34,753 bases of DNA, taken from assembly GCA_027030065.1 (NCBI GenBank), contig JALVFK010000099.1:1-34753 (forward strand), in the 5' to 3' direction. The notes under the pieces are model-generated. The model had not been told where the DNA came from. It worked only from the letters and a program-made list of their open reading frames with translations, and searched no databases. Positions 1 through 8,928 of this stretch are shown here, in pieces. The stretch is from Desulfurococcales archaeon (GTDB lineage Archaea > Thermoproteota > Thermoprotei_A > Sulfolobales > WANQ01). The position numbers and the translations under genes were made by a program. Each line of letters opens with the position of its first letter. Within the stretch, counting starts at the first letter, position 1.

Positions 1-542
1 TATTTTACTAGGTAATTGTAGGGTATTATGCCCGTGTAGGTTATTGAGTTATTTCTTGGTAGAAGTTCGATAAAGATATTGTTAACTTTAATTCTTTGAG
101 GCATAAAGTCTATCTTGGATTCAGCATCGTAGATATGTATAATTATGTAATTGTAGGCTGTGTGGTCTATGAGTAATGCGGTCTCATTCACAATAGTAGT
201 GTTTAATATAAACGTTTTTGAAAAGTTAGAGTAGGGCTCAGAGATGAAGATAGTCCAGGTCTCATTTTTCCTTAACGCATTTAAATAGGTATTCCTAGCT
301 TCTTCTAGTATCTTCTTCAACTCCTCTACTGCGAGTCTATATGTATGGTTCTCATTAACTATGCTGATATTAGTTGTGGCTCTGGATTGTCCGCTACTAG
401 TATTTGTGACAGTATATTTAGTTGTAAGAGGATGCCCATGGTTGAAGCCATTCAATAGTATGATAGAGACGACTAGTACAATAATAATTGTAAAAATAAT
501 AATAATTAATGTTAGTTTGTTAGAAATCAGTGTAGTCACCAA
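1..542 (-). CDS. Membrane-anchored hypothetical protein, C-terminus truncated by window edge
   Basis: Minus-strand frame is open from a TTG/GTG start at 542/539 to the window edge. Translation: (M)VTTLISNKLTLIIIIFTIIIVLVVSIILLNGFNHGHP...ETALLIDHTAYNYIIIHIYDAESKIDFMPQRIKVNNIFIELLPRNNSITYTGIIPYNYLVKI. One N-terminal TM helix. Not in supplied ORF track. Confidence 0.7.
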   Translation of the reverse strand, partial: MVTTLISNKLTLIIIIFTIIIVLVVSIILLNGFNHGHPLTTKYTVTNTSSGQSRATTNISIVNENHTYRLAVEELKKILEEARNTYLNALRKNETWTIFISEPYSNFSKTFILNTTIVNETALLIDHTAYNYIIIHIYDAESKIDFMPQRIKVNNIFIELLPRNNSITYTGIIPYNYLVK

Positions 543-601
543 ATCTTTTAATTACTAAAGTAAGTTTACACTCTACCTTGCAGTCTAATACTTTTCCCGA
601 G

Positions 602-751
602 CTAATTAATTTTATCTGCATGTTCCTTCCATATATCTTCCAGTATATTATAGTAGCTACCTCTATTCACGTTTATGAAAGCATAGGTGTTGGGCAATTC
701 AGCTGGAGTCCATGGCTCTATTCTAATTAGCATTTTCTGTCTTAAAGACAT
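602..751 (-). CDS. Short ORF (49 aa), possibly a gene remnant
   Basis: MSLRQKMLIRIEPWTPAELPNTYAFINVNRGSYYNILEDIWKEHADKIN*; protein-like composition, in-frame stop shortly upstream. Confidence 0.3.
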   Translation of the reverse strand: MSLRQKMLIRIEPWTPAELPNTYAFINVNRGSYYNILEDIWKEHADKIN

Positions 752-840
752 TATTGTCTCTAATTTGAGAAGTTCTCATCGATCATATAAGCTTCTAATA
801 TGCTGTTTACTCCTATTGACGTTGTTATACTTAAGGTAAA

Positions 841-1665
841 TCAATAATTAATAATAGCAATAGCTTGAAGTACTTTATAATTTGCTGTTTTCCTAGACGA
901 TAGTTTGATTGTTGATAACTTGTAGGTTATGATTCCTCCAGTATTCATAGCTGAGTGGGCTACTATGACTGGAATTAGTGAGTTAGTTGTGGTTCTTAAG
1001 TAGCTTAGCAGTAATCCCGTTATGAATACTTCTGATAGTAAAATAGCATGCTTCTTTAAGGGCTGTAAATGGACTAGCATGAATAATAGTGCTGGTATGA
1101 TGACTGTAACATAGATTGGCTCTTTATGTATTATTAGGTAGCCTTCAAGTAAGCCTCTAAAGAGGATTTCCTCGCCTAATGGAGCTATAATCAATAATGT
1201 AAGTGTGGTTAGTGTTTTGTTTTTGTTGAATAACTGTGTTGGGACTAGGTCTGTATTGGCGGTGTATTTCTTGTTTATATAATTCATTATAAGTGATACT
1301 ATCAGTAGAGAAGTAGATGCAATTAAGCAAATAATCAAACTTTTTTGGTCAATAGTGAAAGTCATTGTATTATTTAATTTGAATAAATAAGCGATGAAAA
1401 AAGATAGGACTATAAACAAGATCTGTGTAATGAGTCCACTGCTTAGAACACTCTTATCCTCCGAGGTTATTCTGGAACCTATAATTCCTCCAAGTATCGA
1501 TGAAGGTATAAACACTATAGTCCATAGGAATACAGCATACGTAATATCGGATACCATTGTATTTAATGACATTTTCTTCACCAGAGTGTCATTCTCTTCC
1601 ACACGTATAGGGGATGGTATAAGAACTAATAATGGGGCTAGAAAGTTTGTAGTCCAGACAATCAT
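841..1665 (-). CDS. CPBP family intramembrane glutamic endopeptidase (CAAX-protease-like)
   Basis: Multi-TM protein with EEILFRG motif, H at LVHLQP and AHSAMN motif typical of CPBP/Abi proteases. Confidence 0.85.
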   Translation of the reverse strand: MIVWTTNFLAPLLVLIPSPIRVEENDTLVKKMSLNTMVSDITYAVFLWTIVFIPSSILGGIIGSRITSEDKSVLSSGLITQILFIVLSFFIAYLFKLNNTMTFTIDQKSLIICLIASTSLLIVSLIMNYINKKYTANTDLVPTQLFNKNKTLTTLTLLIIAPLGEEILFRGLLEGYLIIHKEPIYVTVIIPALLFMLVHLQPLKKHAILLSEVFITGLLLSYLRTTTNSLIPVIVAHSAMNTGGIITYKLSTIKLSSRKTANYKVLQAIAIINY

Positions 1666-1715
1666 GCTATTATAAAGCTTGAACTAGGAGATTATACTGT
1701 AAGTGGTGTTAGAGA

Positions 1716-2315
1716 ATGTCTTCGATTGAAGATTTAAGAGAGGCTTTGAGACAAGTAGAGAAGCATCTCGATTTTGCTAGGCTAATATATAGGAGTCTTC
1801 CCTTCGTGTTTTGGGCGGGCTTCATACCATTACTATACATAGCTGCATCGCTTGCTACAAGCAGTATAGGTCAAACAGCACTAGGCATAAGTATAGGCAT
1901 AAGTCTATCCCTATGGTTTCTCCTAGAGGAGCATTCAGCCTACAAAGTGTTAGAAAAACTAGATACCGTGTTAGGCAGACATATCGAAAACCCTAAGCTA
2001 TACATAATACTCCAGCTTGTATCATGGCCTATTGCAGCATTCATTGCCTATATATCCGTATATATGATTGGACTTATAGAATCAGCATGGCCGCTAGTAT
2101 TCTTCAGTAGCGGTATAGGATTACTCATATTCATAGATAAAGTCTTCAGAAGAACCTATGACAAGGAAATGCTCACTGTTTTCGGATTACCACTCATATC
2201 AATACCAGTAATAAACCATGTACCATTGCCGAAAGAGGACTTTGCAATAATGATCATATCCTCCTCAATGGCATTAACGGGATTCCTATACATTAGGAGG
2301 GCTTTCAGAACTTGA
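1716..2315 (+). CDS. Multi-TM membrane protein, unknown function
   Basis: 199 aa with about 5 hydrophobic segments; stop overlaps the start of the downstream HTH gene (TTGA). Confidence 0.75.
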   Translation: MSSIEDLREALRQVEKHLDFARLIYRSLPFVFWAGFIPLLYIAASLATSSIGQTALGISIGISLSLWFLLEEHSAYKVLEKLDTVLGRHIENPKLYIILQLVSWPIAAFIAYISVYMIGLIESAWPLVFFSSGIGLLIFIDKVFRRTYDKEMLTVFGLPLISIPVINHVPLPKEDFAIMIISSSMALTGFLYIRRAFRT

Positions 2316-2632
2316 AAAACAACAAAGAAGACGCAAAAATCCTCCGGGAAATCTCTGAAAGCCCGTTAGGTAATCCAGTCAGACTAGCCGTAGCACTCTA
2401 CCTCCTACCAAGAAAAGGAGCATACTTCACAGCAATAGCTAAAGCACTAGGTTTAACAAAAGGAAACTTAAGGCACCACCTTAACATAATGCTAAAACAA
2501 GGCCTAATAGAAGAAAAATACGTTCTAAGCAACAGACCAAGAAAATACATATCCCTTACAACAAAAGGTGCTGTAGAACTAAACAAGATCCTTAATCTAT
2601 TGGAGAAATTATTAGGAATGACTAGATCTTAA
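2312..2632 (+). CDS. Winged-helix transcriptional regulator (ArsR/MarR-like)
   Basis: AVALYLLPRKGAYFTAIAKALGLTKGNLRHHLNIMLKQGLIEEKYVLSNRPRKYISLTTKG; TTG start, 4-nt overlap with upstream membrane gene. Confidence 0.8.
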   Translation: MKNNKEDAKILREISESPLGNPVRLAVALYLLPRKGAYFTAIAKALGLTKGNLRHHLNIMLKQGLIEEKYVLSNRPRKYISLTTKGAVELNKILNLLEKLLGMTRS

Positions 2633-3210
2633 AGGACAATTATATTTAATAAAAATCCATTAGTAATAATAAGATATAAAAGTACTGTCTAGATAGTATT
2701 GTTTAGCAGTGACTGGTATTGGTTCTCCTGCCTGGTTATAAGGGACTTGAAATAATGTTCAATATAAGTGACAATAGACCTACTGTAAGGTATACGAGGT
2801 ATTTGCCGATAATATTCTGAAACGCTTGCAACTGGCTGGAAAAACCATTGGTGATTAATAAAGAACGTTTTTAAAACTCTGCCTCATACCTTCCTGTTCT
2901 CGACGAGTAATCGGCGTGAGAGACGATGCCCGTGCAATATTTCTCTAGACCTCATAAATGTTCTCCATAATGCTGAAGGGATCTTAAAGGATTTAGATGA
3001 GCTCAGAAGAAGCGATTATCAAATTAAGATAATATCGCTTATAGATGTTTCTATTATCAAATAATAGCTTGAAGTTGTGAAGACGTAACTTAGCGGAAAT
3101 ACGAAAATTAATTAAAGAGATAAATCTTATAAGAAAGCGTTTATGAATTAAGATATATGTAATATTATACATAAGTGGACTATTAGCTCTGGGCTATTAC
3201 TTCTGTTATA

Positions 3211-3447
3211 GTGCTTATAATGAATTATATAAATAATAGAAGTAAAAAGACTATTGACGTGTTACAGGTGACTCTATTGCTGGTTCTAGGAGCACTATTT
3301 GCTATTCAAGGCTATTATGAGCTGTTAGGAGCAATCTCATGGATAGACGAGGCTACCCTATCCATTACGATAGTTATCTTAAGCCTTGCGCTGGTAGTCT
3401 ATAATATTAAGAAGAAACTCTCTTTGAAGCGTAGCCGACCCATATAA
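3211..3447 (+). CDS. Small two-TM membrane protein, hypothetical
   Basis: 78 aa, two hydrophobic helices, Lys/Arg-rich C-terminus. Confidence 0.45.
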   Translation: MLIMNYINNRSKKTIDVLQVTLLLVLGALFAIQGYYELLGAISWIDEATLSITIVILSLALVVYNIKKKLSLKRSRPI

Positions 3448-3594
3448 CAAGTTTTACTCTTTAGAGACCAGCGTTTCCTCATCGAACACCCTTGAGACGC
3501 TTCCATGTATCTTTTTGAGCATACCAGTGGGATTGCCTATTTAGGGAGTTCTTGCTTTACAAAAATACAAGGAAATGCTTGTGCGGCAAACTCT

Positions 3595-3632
3595 GCAGGG
3601 ATTTAAACCCGGGATCATTATGGCTCCGGAGG
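3595..3632 (-). pseudogene. Truncated tRNA-Arg(CCG) 3' fragment (anticodon loop to T-arm), candidate distal att site
   Basis: + strand GCAGGGATTTAAACCCGGGATCATTATGGCTCCGGAGG versus intact tRNA GCCGGGATTTGAACCCGGGACCTCCGGCTCCGGAGG (4557-4592); same orientation, no 5' half recognisable. Confidence 0.7.
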
Positions 3633-3773
3633 AGTAAGAATGAGAAACAAATATTTCTGGAAGAAATCACTAGGTTAGAAACATTATTCACATAAAGTTA
3701 TCTCTCTGAAATATAATTACTGATAATCTGGAAACACCAAGCTTACAGGAAAGGCTTATTGCCTCAACATTCT

Positions 3774-3785
3774 AAGCATATGCTT
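3774..3785. promoter_or_regulatory. Palindrome upstream of DUF104 antitoxin (possible TA operator)
   Basis: AAGCATATGCTT, perfect 12-bp palindrome 11 nt before the antitoxin ATG. Confidence 0.4.
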
Positions 3786-3796
3786 GGGGCTAGGAT

Positions 3797-4003
3797 ATGT
3801 CTAAGGTTATTAGAGTGAAGTACGAGAATGGAGTCCTCAAACCTCTCGAACCTTTGGATTTAGAAGAAGGAGAGGTTCTGCTAGTATCAATTAAGAAGCC
3901 AGTAAGAGAACTCTTCGGGGTTCTCAAGAGAAGGAATCCCCGAGTCCAGCCTGAGGATGTTGAGAGGGTTATAGAGGAGGTAGAGATTGAAGGTCCTTTG
4001 TGA
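3797..4003 (+). CDS. DUF104 (AF2212-like) antitoxin of a VapBC-type module
   Basis: MSKVIRVKYENGVLKPLEPLDLEEGEVLLVSIKK is characteristic of DUF104; overlaps a downstream PIN-domain ORF. Confidence 0.85.
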   Translation: MSKVIRVKYENGVLKPLEPLDLEEGEVLLVSIKKPVRELFGVLKRRNPRVQPEDVERVIEEVEIEGPL

Positions 4004-4419
4004 CTCCAATATACTAATAAAGTATCTAGTTGGAGATGAGAAGGCAAGAACCCTAGTAGAGAAAGTGATTAACAGTGAGTGGAGCGGGTATATAGCAGGG
4101 ACAATAGCCAGCGAGACTATCTACGTTTATCTAAGACTTGCATTAGATGTCTCCCGCTATAAGCTCAAAGAGCTAATTACTAAGAAAGACGGAAAGGTTA
4201 AGAATCTTCTAGAGGAGGATGTAAGACCTCTACTCTTCGCTCTTCAACCTGATAACACTGGAAACCAGCGTCGAGGAACTCTTAAGCCTAGTAGAAAGCT
4301 ATGGACTGCTACCTAACGATGCATTAATAGCTGTAGCTGCACTCAAACACGGTATAAGCACAATTGCTACTTTCGATGAGGACTTCAGACGAGTACCATG
4401 GCTAAGAGTTATTTCTTAG
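3987..4419 (+). pseudogene. PIN-domain (VapC-type) toxin with an internal frameshift
   Basis: TTG start, MKVLCDSNILIKYLVGDEKA...LEEDVRPLLF; near 4235-4247 the homologous reading moves to +1: LFNLITLETSVEELLSLVESYGLLPNDALIAVAALKHGISTIATFDEDFRRVPWLRVIS* ending at 4419. Confidence 0.8.
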
Positions 4420-4549
4420 TTTCATGAGAAATTATCAATTAGGATTATCAGCGATGAAACTCGGGAATTACCCGGTTTCTTATCCAGTTTATGATTCATA
4501 GTTTTGCCATAAATAAAGGAGAGGCTTTATATAGGAGGTATTTAAGTGG

Positions 4550-4624
4550 CGGGCCCGCCGGGATTTGAACCCGGGACCTCCGGCTCCGGAGGCCGGCGTC
4601 CTTTCCAGGCTGGACGACGGGCCC
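4550..4624 (-). tRNA. tRNA-Arg (anticodon CCG)
   Basis: Cloverleaf by eye: GGGCCCG TC GTCC-AGCCTGGAAA-GGAC G CCGGC-CTCCGGA-GCCGG AGGTC CCGGG-TTCAAAT-CCCGG CGGGCCC G; all stems pair. Confidence 0.95.
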
Positions 4625-4633
4625 TTTCTTGTT

Positions 4634-6619
4634 TTACATGCGTGGTGGGGCTTTTATTCCTAGGGTTTCTAGTGTGTTTGCGAGTACTATTTTTACTGCG
4701 TAGGTTATTGTTGTTTTTAGGTTTCTTTTTCTTGGGTTTGGTTCGTGGATTACTGGGTCTTCTTGGTACCATGAGTTGAAGGTGTCGGCTAGTTTGTTTA
4801 TGTAGTCTACTAGGATTTCTGGTTTTAGGTCGTCTGCTGCTTTTGCTTGTGTGGATGGGTATTTTGCTATTAGTTTGATTAGTTTTGCTCGTTTCTTGTT
4901 TTCTAGTATTGCGTTGTAGTCTATGTTGTCCCATTGTATTGGCCCGTATTTTTCTTCGTGTTTTCTTAGTATGCTTGATGCTCTAGCGTGAGTGTATTGG
5001 ATGTAGGGGGCCGCATTTGTTTCGAAGCTAAGGGCTTGTTCCCAGTTGAAGGTTATTGGTTTGTTTGCTGCTGTTGAAACTAGTGTGTATCTTATCGCGC
5101 CCACTGCTACTGCTTCTATTACTTGTTTTTTCTCTTCTTCTGTTTCAAGTGTTGTTCTTTTTAGTACTTCTTTTTCGGCTCTTAGCTTGGCCTCCTCTAT
5201 TATTTCGTCGAGAGTAATGTATTTTCCCAGTCTACCACTCATTTTCATTCCGGGTATGTTTACCATCTCGTATGAGTAGTGGATAAGGTTTTCAGCTTCT
5301 CTCTTATAGCCTAGTGCGTAGAGTGCTAGTTTTAGCTGTGCTTGGGGGAGTTTTTGCTCTGCTCCAATAACGTTTATTACCTTATCTGCTTGGAAGTCAC
5401 GGAACTTGTATAAAGTATACGCTAGGTCCTTGGTTGTATAGAGGGTTGTACCATCGCTTCTCTGAAGTATTAGTGGTGGTATTTCAAGAGATAATGTTAT
5501 ACCTAGTCTCCTATACAGTTCTTTTGATGCAAGTCTTGGTAGGTCTAGAGCTGGTGCGCCTTTATGGATGGTAAAGTATGGTGATTTTCTGGCCTCCTCT
5601 AATATCTTCTTTACGAGACTACTCCATACTATATGGCTTTCATAATCCCATTTATCGAAGTCTATATCTAGTTCTCTAAGTGTTTCTTTAAATCCTTGTA
5701 GGCATATTTCAACTACTTCTCTTAACTTCTCTTTAACTTCCTGGTCACCGGCCTCCATTTTCTTCATGAGGCTCTGTATTTCTTTCTCATTGTCTTTTTC
5801 CTTTAGTTTATTAGCTAAGTAGTCGAATAATTCTCTATTTTTTTCACGCAACTCGTTAGCAGAAGCAACTAAGCTGTCTAGTTCTCTAACAAGTTCTCGG
5901 TATAATTCATTATCGCCCTTATTTATGGCTTCGCTTATCTTTTTCTTAAGCTCATATATTTCTATTAGTGTATGAGTTATCGCGTAGAGTATTCCTATCC
6001 AGTGATCGGGTTTAACATCTGTGGACCTCATTGTCTCCGGTAGGTTTAGGTAGCCGTAGAGCATTATTGCTACCTGTCTTCCAAGATCGTTTACATAGAA
6101 TCTTCTTTGAACAATATGGCCCCTCCTAGACAATAACCTGTATAGCGTGTCTCCTAAGACAGCGTTTCTAGCATGACCTATATGTAATGGATGAATAGGG
6201 TTAGCACTAGTGTGTTCTACAACTATTCTTAGAGGCTTATCAACGGGTAGGTAACCATACTTTTCTCCTAGACTCCTAATACTATCTAAGGTTAGCTTTG
6301 TTAGACTGGGATAGTCTAAGAAGAAGTTTATGTAGCCAGAAACATTTTTGATATCTTTAATGTAGGGAATACCGTCTATACTAGTGGCTATTTCTTCTGC
6401 AAGTTTAACTGGGTTTACTTTTAATGGACGCGCTAATCTAAATAATGGGAGACTTAGATCTCCGTAAGCTTCTACAGAGGGTTCTTCTACAAGCGATCTA
6501 AGAAACTCTTTTCCGATTGTACCATAGTTTTCTTCTAGGTACTCGTGGATTTTCTCAACTATAGTGTTAATAATGTGTCCATATGGGTCCAGTATTTCCT
6601 TAGAGTTCTCCGAAACCAT
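4634..6619 (-). CDS. argS: Arginyl-tRNA synthetase
   Basis: HTSANPIHPLHIGHARNAVLGD (HIGH motif), GMKMSGRLGKYI (KMSKS-type), C-terminal YIQYTHARASSILRK (DALR domain). Likely start is MVSENSKEILDPYG at 6619; the ORF track extends to 6703. Confidence 0.95.
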   Translation of the reverse strand: MVSENSKEILDPYGHIINTIVEKIHEYLEENYGTIGKEFLRSLVEEPSVEAYGDLSLPLFRLARPLKVNPVKLAEEIATSIDGIPYIKDIKNVSGYINFFLDYPSLTKLTLDSIRSLGEKYGYLPVDKPLRIVVEHTSANPIHPLHIGHARNAVLGDTLYRLLSRRGHIVQRRFYVNDLGRQVAIMLYGYLNLPETMRSTDVKPDHWIGILYAITHTLIEIYELKKKISEAINKGDNELYRELVRELDSLVASANELREKNRELFDYLANKLKEKDNEKEIQSLMKKMEAGDQEVKEKLREVVEICLQGFKETLRELDIDFDKWDYESHIVWSSLVKKILEEARKSPYFTIHKGAPALDLPRLASKELYRRLGITLSLEIPPLILQRSDGTTLYTTKDLAYTLYKFRDFQADKVINVIGAEQKLPQAQLKLALYALGYKREAENLIHYSYEMVNIPGMKMSGRLGKYITLDEIIEEAKLRAEKEVLKRTTLETEEEKKQVIEAVAVGAIRYTLVSTAANKPITFNWEQALSFETNAAPYIQYTHARASSILRKHEEKYGPIQWDNIDYNAILENKKRAKLIKLIAKYPSTQAKAADDLKPEILVDYINKLADTFNSWYQEDPVIHEPNPRKRNLKTTITYAVKIVLANTLETLGIKAPPRM

Positions 6620-6752
6620 AGTGTATTGCACCGAGGCTATTCTAGCTAGTTGTAGCGTGAGATCTTGGCAGTCTATTATATGTTTCCTAGTCCTTAAAAA
6701 CAATAATACTTATACTCGCTTAGTGAAGCGTTATATTGGGATACTGGTAGCC

Positions 6753-7529
6753 TTGGAGTGGTTTAACCTAGTTGATAGAGACCTCTATTGTAAGAGGGAC
6801 GAAAAAGTAATAGAGTGTATATCAAGAGCCTATGATTACGGTTTACTCCACATACCATTAGTTGAAAGCAATGAGCTACTAGGACTAATAGACTTTTACA
6901 AGTTGGCTGGAGTAATAAGTATCTATAAGAACAACTTCTCTAAGATAAGCTGCAAGGATATAAGAAGCACTATCTCTAGAACAAAGGTTTCAGTTAAAGA
7001 GAGCTTGAATACAGTAATTAGACGTATGACGATGGGCAATTATACGTCGATGGGAGTTAGCAGTAAGCCTAAGGTGTTTGAGGGAACCATTACAGCCAAA
7101 TCAATAGCCCTACAATTACTACATAAGTTCGAGAACATGAGAGTCGGAGAAGTCGCGTCATCACGTGTCGGTATTGTTGGATCAGGTGCAGACTTATATC
7201 AAATACTGTCAATTATATCACGCAGGAGGCAACCATGCGTAATAGTATTTGATGGCTACGATGTTGAAGGCATAGTATGCCTTGACGATGTAATGTACAT
7301 GTTATCACAGTTTGAAGGAACCCTACCACTCTATGAGTCGACGACGAGAGACGTGATAAGATCACCAAAAATAATAGATGCTGAAAGCAAGCTAGGAGAA
7401 AAAGGACCACAAATACTTGATGCTCCTCTACTAGTCAGTGAGAATGGTGAAATTGCTGGGCTATTAAGTATAGAAGACATACTATTATATGCAAGAAGAA
7501 AATTTACAACTCAACATTCACTACAGTGA
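6753..7529 (+). CDS. CBS-domain-containing protein
   Basis: Repeated CBS-like units (DYGLLHIPLVESNELLGLIDFYKL; LDAPLLVSENGEIAGLLSIEDILLYARR). Start placed at TTG 6753 (LEWFNLVDRDLY) rather than track start 6564, which runs antisense to argS. Confidence 0.7.
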   Translation: MEWFNLVDRDLYCKRDEKVIECISRAYDYGLLHIPLVESNELLGLIDFYKLAGVISIYKNNFSKISCKDIRSTISRTKVSVKESLNTVIRRMTMGNYTSMGVSSKPKVFEGTITAKSIALQLLHKFENMRVGEVASSRVGIVGSGADLYQILSIISRRRQPCVIVFDGYDVEGIVCLDDVMYMLSQFEGTLPLYESTTRDVIRSPKIIDAESKLGEKGPQILDAPLLVSENGEIAGLLSIEDILLYARRKFTTQHSLQ

Positions 7530-7534
7530 TATAA

Positions 7535-7678
7535 TTGTACGATATAGCTAGGATTCTAGCAGATAATCCGAAAACACTTCTAATGCTTGCTACTATCTTT
7601 CTACTCGTTGGTTTAATCCTGTTACTTACTGCTTTTTTGAAAAATAGTAGTAAAAAGATTAGGTTCGATAAAAAATAG
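7535..7678 (+). CDS. Small single-TM membrane protein (47 aa)
   Basis: TTG start: MYDIARILADNPKTLLMLATIFLLVGLILLLTAFLKNSSKKIRFDKK*; clear TM helix with basic C-terminus; below the track's length cutoff. Confidence 0.55.
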   Translation: MYDIARILADNPKTLLMLATIFLLVGLILLLTAFLKNSSKKIRFDKK

Positions 7679-7721
7679 TTTAATATTTCCCGGATAATAA
7701 AATAAACTGGTGTACTCCGAA

Positions 7722-8735
7722 ATGGTTAAGCCAAAAGTTTTCATAACACGTCAAATACCCGAAAAAGGAATAGAGATGATAAAGGAATACTATGACGTAG
7801 AGGTTTGGCCCGAATACACGCCTCCTCCAAGAGAGGTCCTATTAGAAAAAGTTAAAGATATTGATGCTTTAGTCTCGTTGCTAACGGACAAAATAGACTG
7901 CGAGCTGTTAGATAATGCTCCAAGACTAAGAATAGTTGCTCAATATGCAGTAGGATTCGATAACATAGACCTTGAATGTGCTACCAAGAAGGGAGTATAT
8001 GTCACGAATACTCCTGGAGTATTAACTCAAAGTGTTGCAGAATTCACATGGGGGCTAATCTTAGCAGTTACAAGACGAATAGTAGAAGCAGACAACTTTG
8101 TACGTAGTGGTGAATGGTGGAATACAAAAACAGGTTGGCATCCTCTAATGCTATTAGGAATGGAGCTTAAAGGAAAAACACTCGGTATTATAGGAATGGG
8201 TAGAATAGGAAGAACTGTTGCAAAAATAGCAAAAGGATTTGATGTCCGAATATTATACTATGATGTACGCCCACTACCCGAGGAGATAGAGAAAGAACTG
8301 GAAGCAAAATATGTTGACTTAGACACGTTATTAAAGGAAAGCGATATAGTAAGCGTACACGTACCATTAACACCACAAACTTATCACTTGATAGGAGAAA
8401 GAGAGTTAAAGTTGATGAAGAAAACCGCTTATATAATTAACACGGCACGAGGAAAAGTAATAGACACACAAGCATTGGTAAAAGCATTAGAGGAAGGATG
8501 GATAGCTGGTGCAGGACTAGACGTATTTGAACAAGAGCCACTACCACCAGACAACCCATTAACAAAGTTCAAAAACGTGGTACTAGCGCCACATATTGCA
8601 AGTGCAACGATAGAAGCAAGAACAGGCATGGCTGAACTAGTTGCAAAGAACCTCATAGCTTTCTACAAGGGAGAAATACCGCCAACACTAGTAAACAAAG
8701 ACGTCGTTAAAGTGAGATCTCCTGGCTTCAAGTAA
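7722..8735 (+). CDS. gyaR: Glyoxylate reductase / D-2-hydroxyacid dehydrogenase
   Basis: [20 protein letters not shown]..., [16 protein letters not shown] Rossmann motif, [24 protein letters not shown]; typical archaeal GyaR. Confidence 0.9.
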   Translation: MVKPKVFITRQIPEKGIEMIKEYYDVEVWPEYTPPPREVLLEKVKDIDALVSLLTDKIDCELLDNAPRLRIVAQYAVGFDNIDLECATKKGVYVTNTPGVLTQSVAEFTWGLILAVTRRIVEADNFVRSGEWWNTKTGWHPLMLLGMELKGKTLGIIGMGRIGRTVAKIAKGFDVRILYYDVRPLPEEIEKELEAKYVDLDTLLKESDIVSVHVPLTPQTYHLIGERELKLMKKTAYIINTARGKVIDTQALVKALEEGWIAGAGLDVFEQEPLPPDNPLTKFKNVVLAPHIASATIEARTGMAELVAKNLIAFYKGEIPPTLVNKDVVKVRSPGFK

Positions 8736-8928
8736 ACATAATGGAATGTAGACTATAGTTTAAGTCCTATATAAACAATCCCCCACTTATATTTTTAGAC
8801 TAATTACGCCCTAGTTTTAAATACTCAGATAAAATGCTCCTTTTAAATCTCTAGTAAAAACCCTAGAGAACACCATCAGCTCTCCAGCTTTACTCTCTCG
8901 ACTCCTCACTACTTCTTGGTAGACATTT

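Noticed and set aside
1394-1675. 93-aa + strand ORF
   Set aside because: Antisense to the CPBP protease gene.
4542-4934. 130-aa minus-strand ORF
   Set aside because: Out-of-frame ORF overlapping tRNA-Arg and the argS C-terminus; low-complexity Arg/Lys/Ser/Thr-rich translation typical of shadow frames.
6564-6752. N-terminal extension of the CBS-domain ORF in the track
   Set aside because: This part is antisense to the argS start region and has no CBS similarity; a TTG start at 6753 is more plausible.
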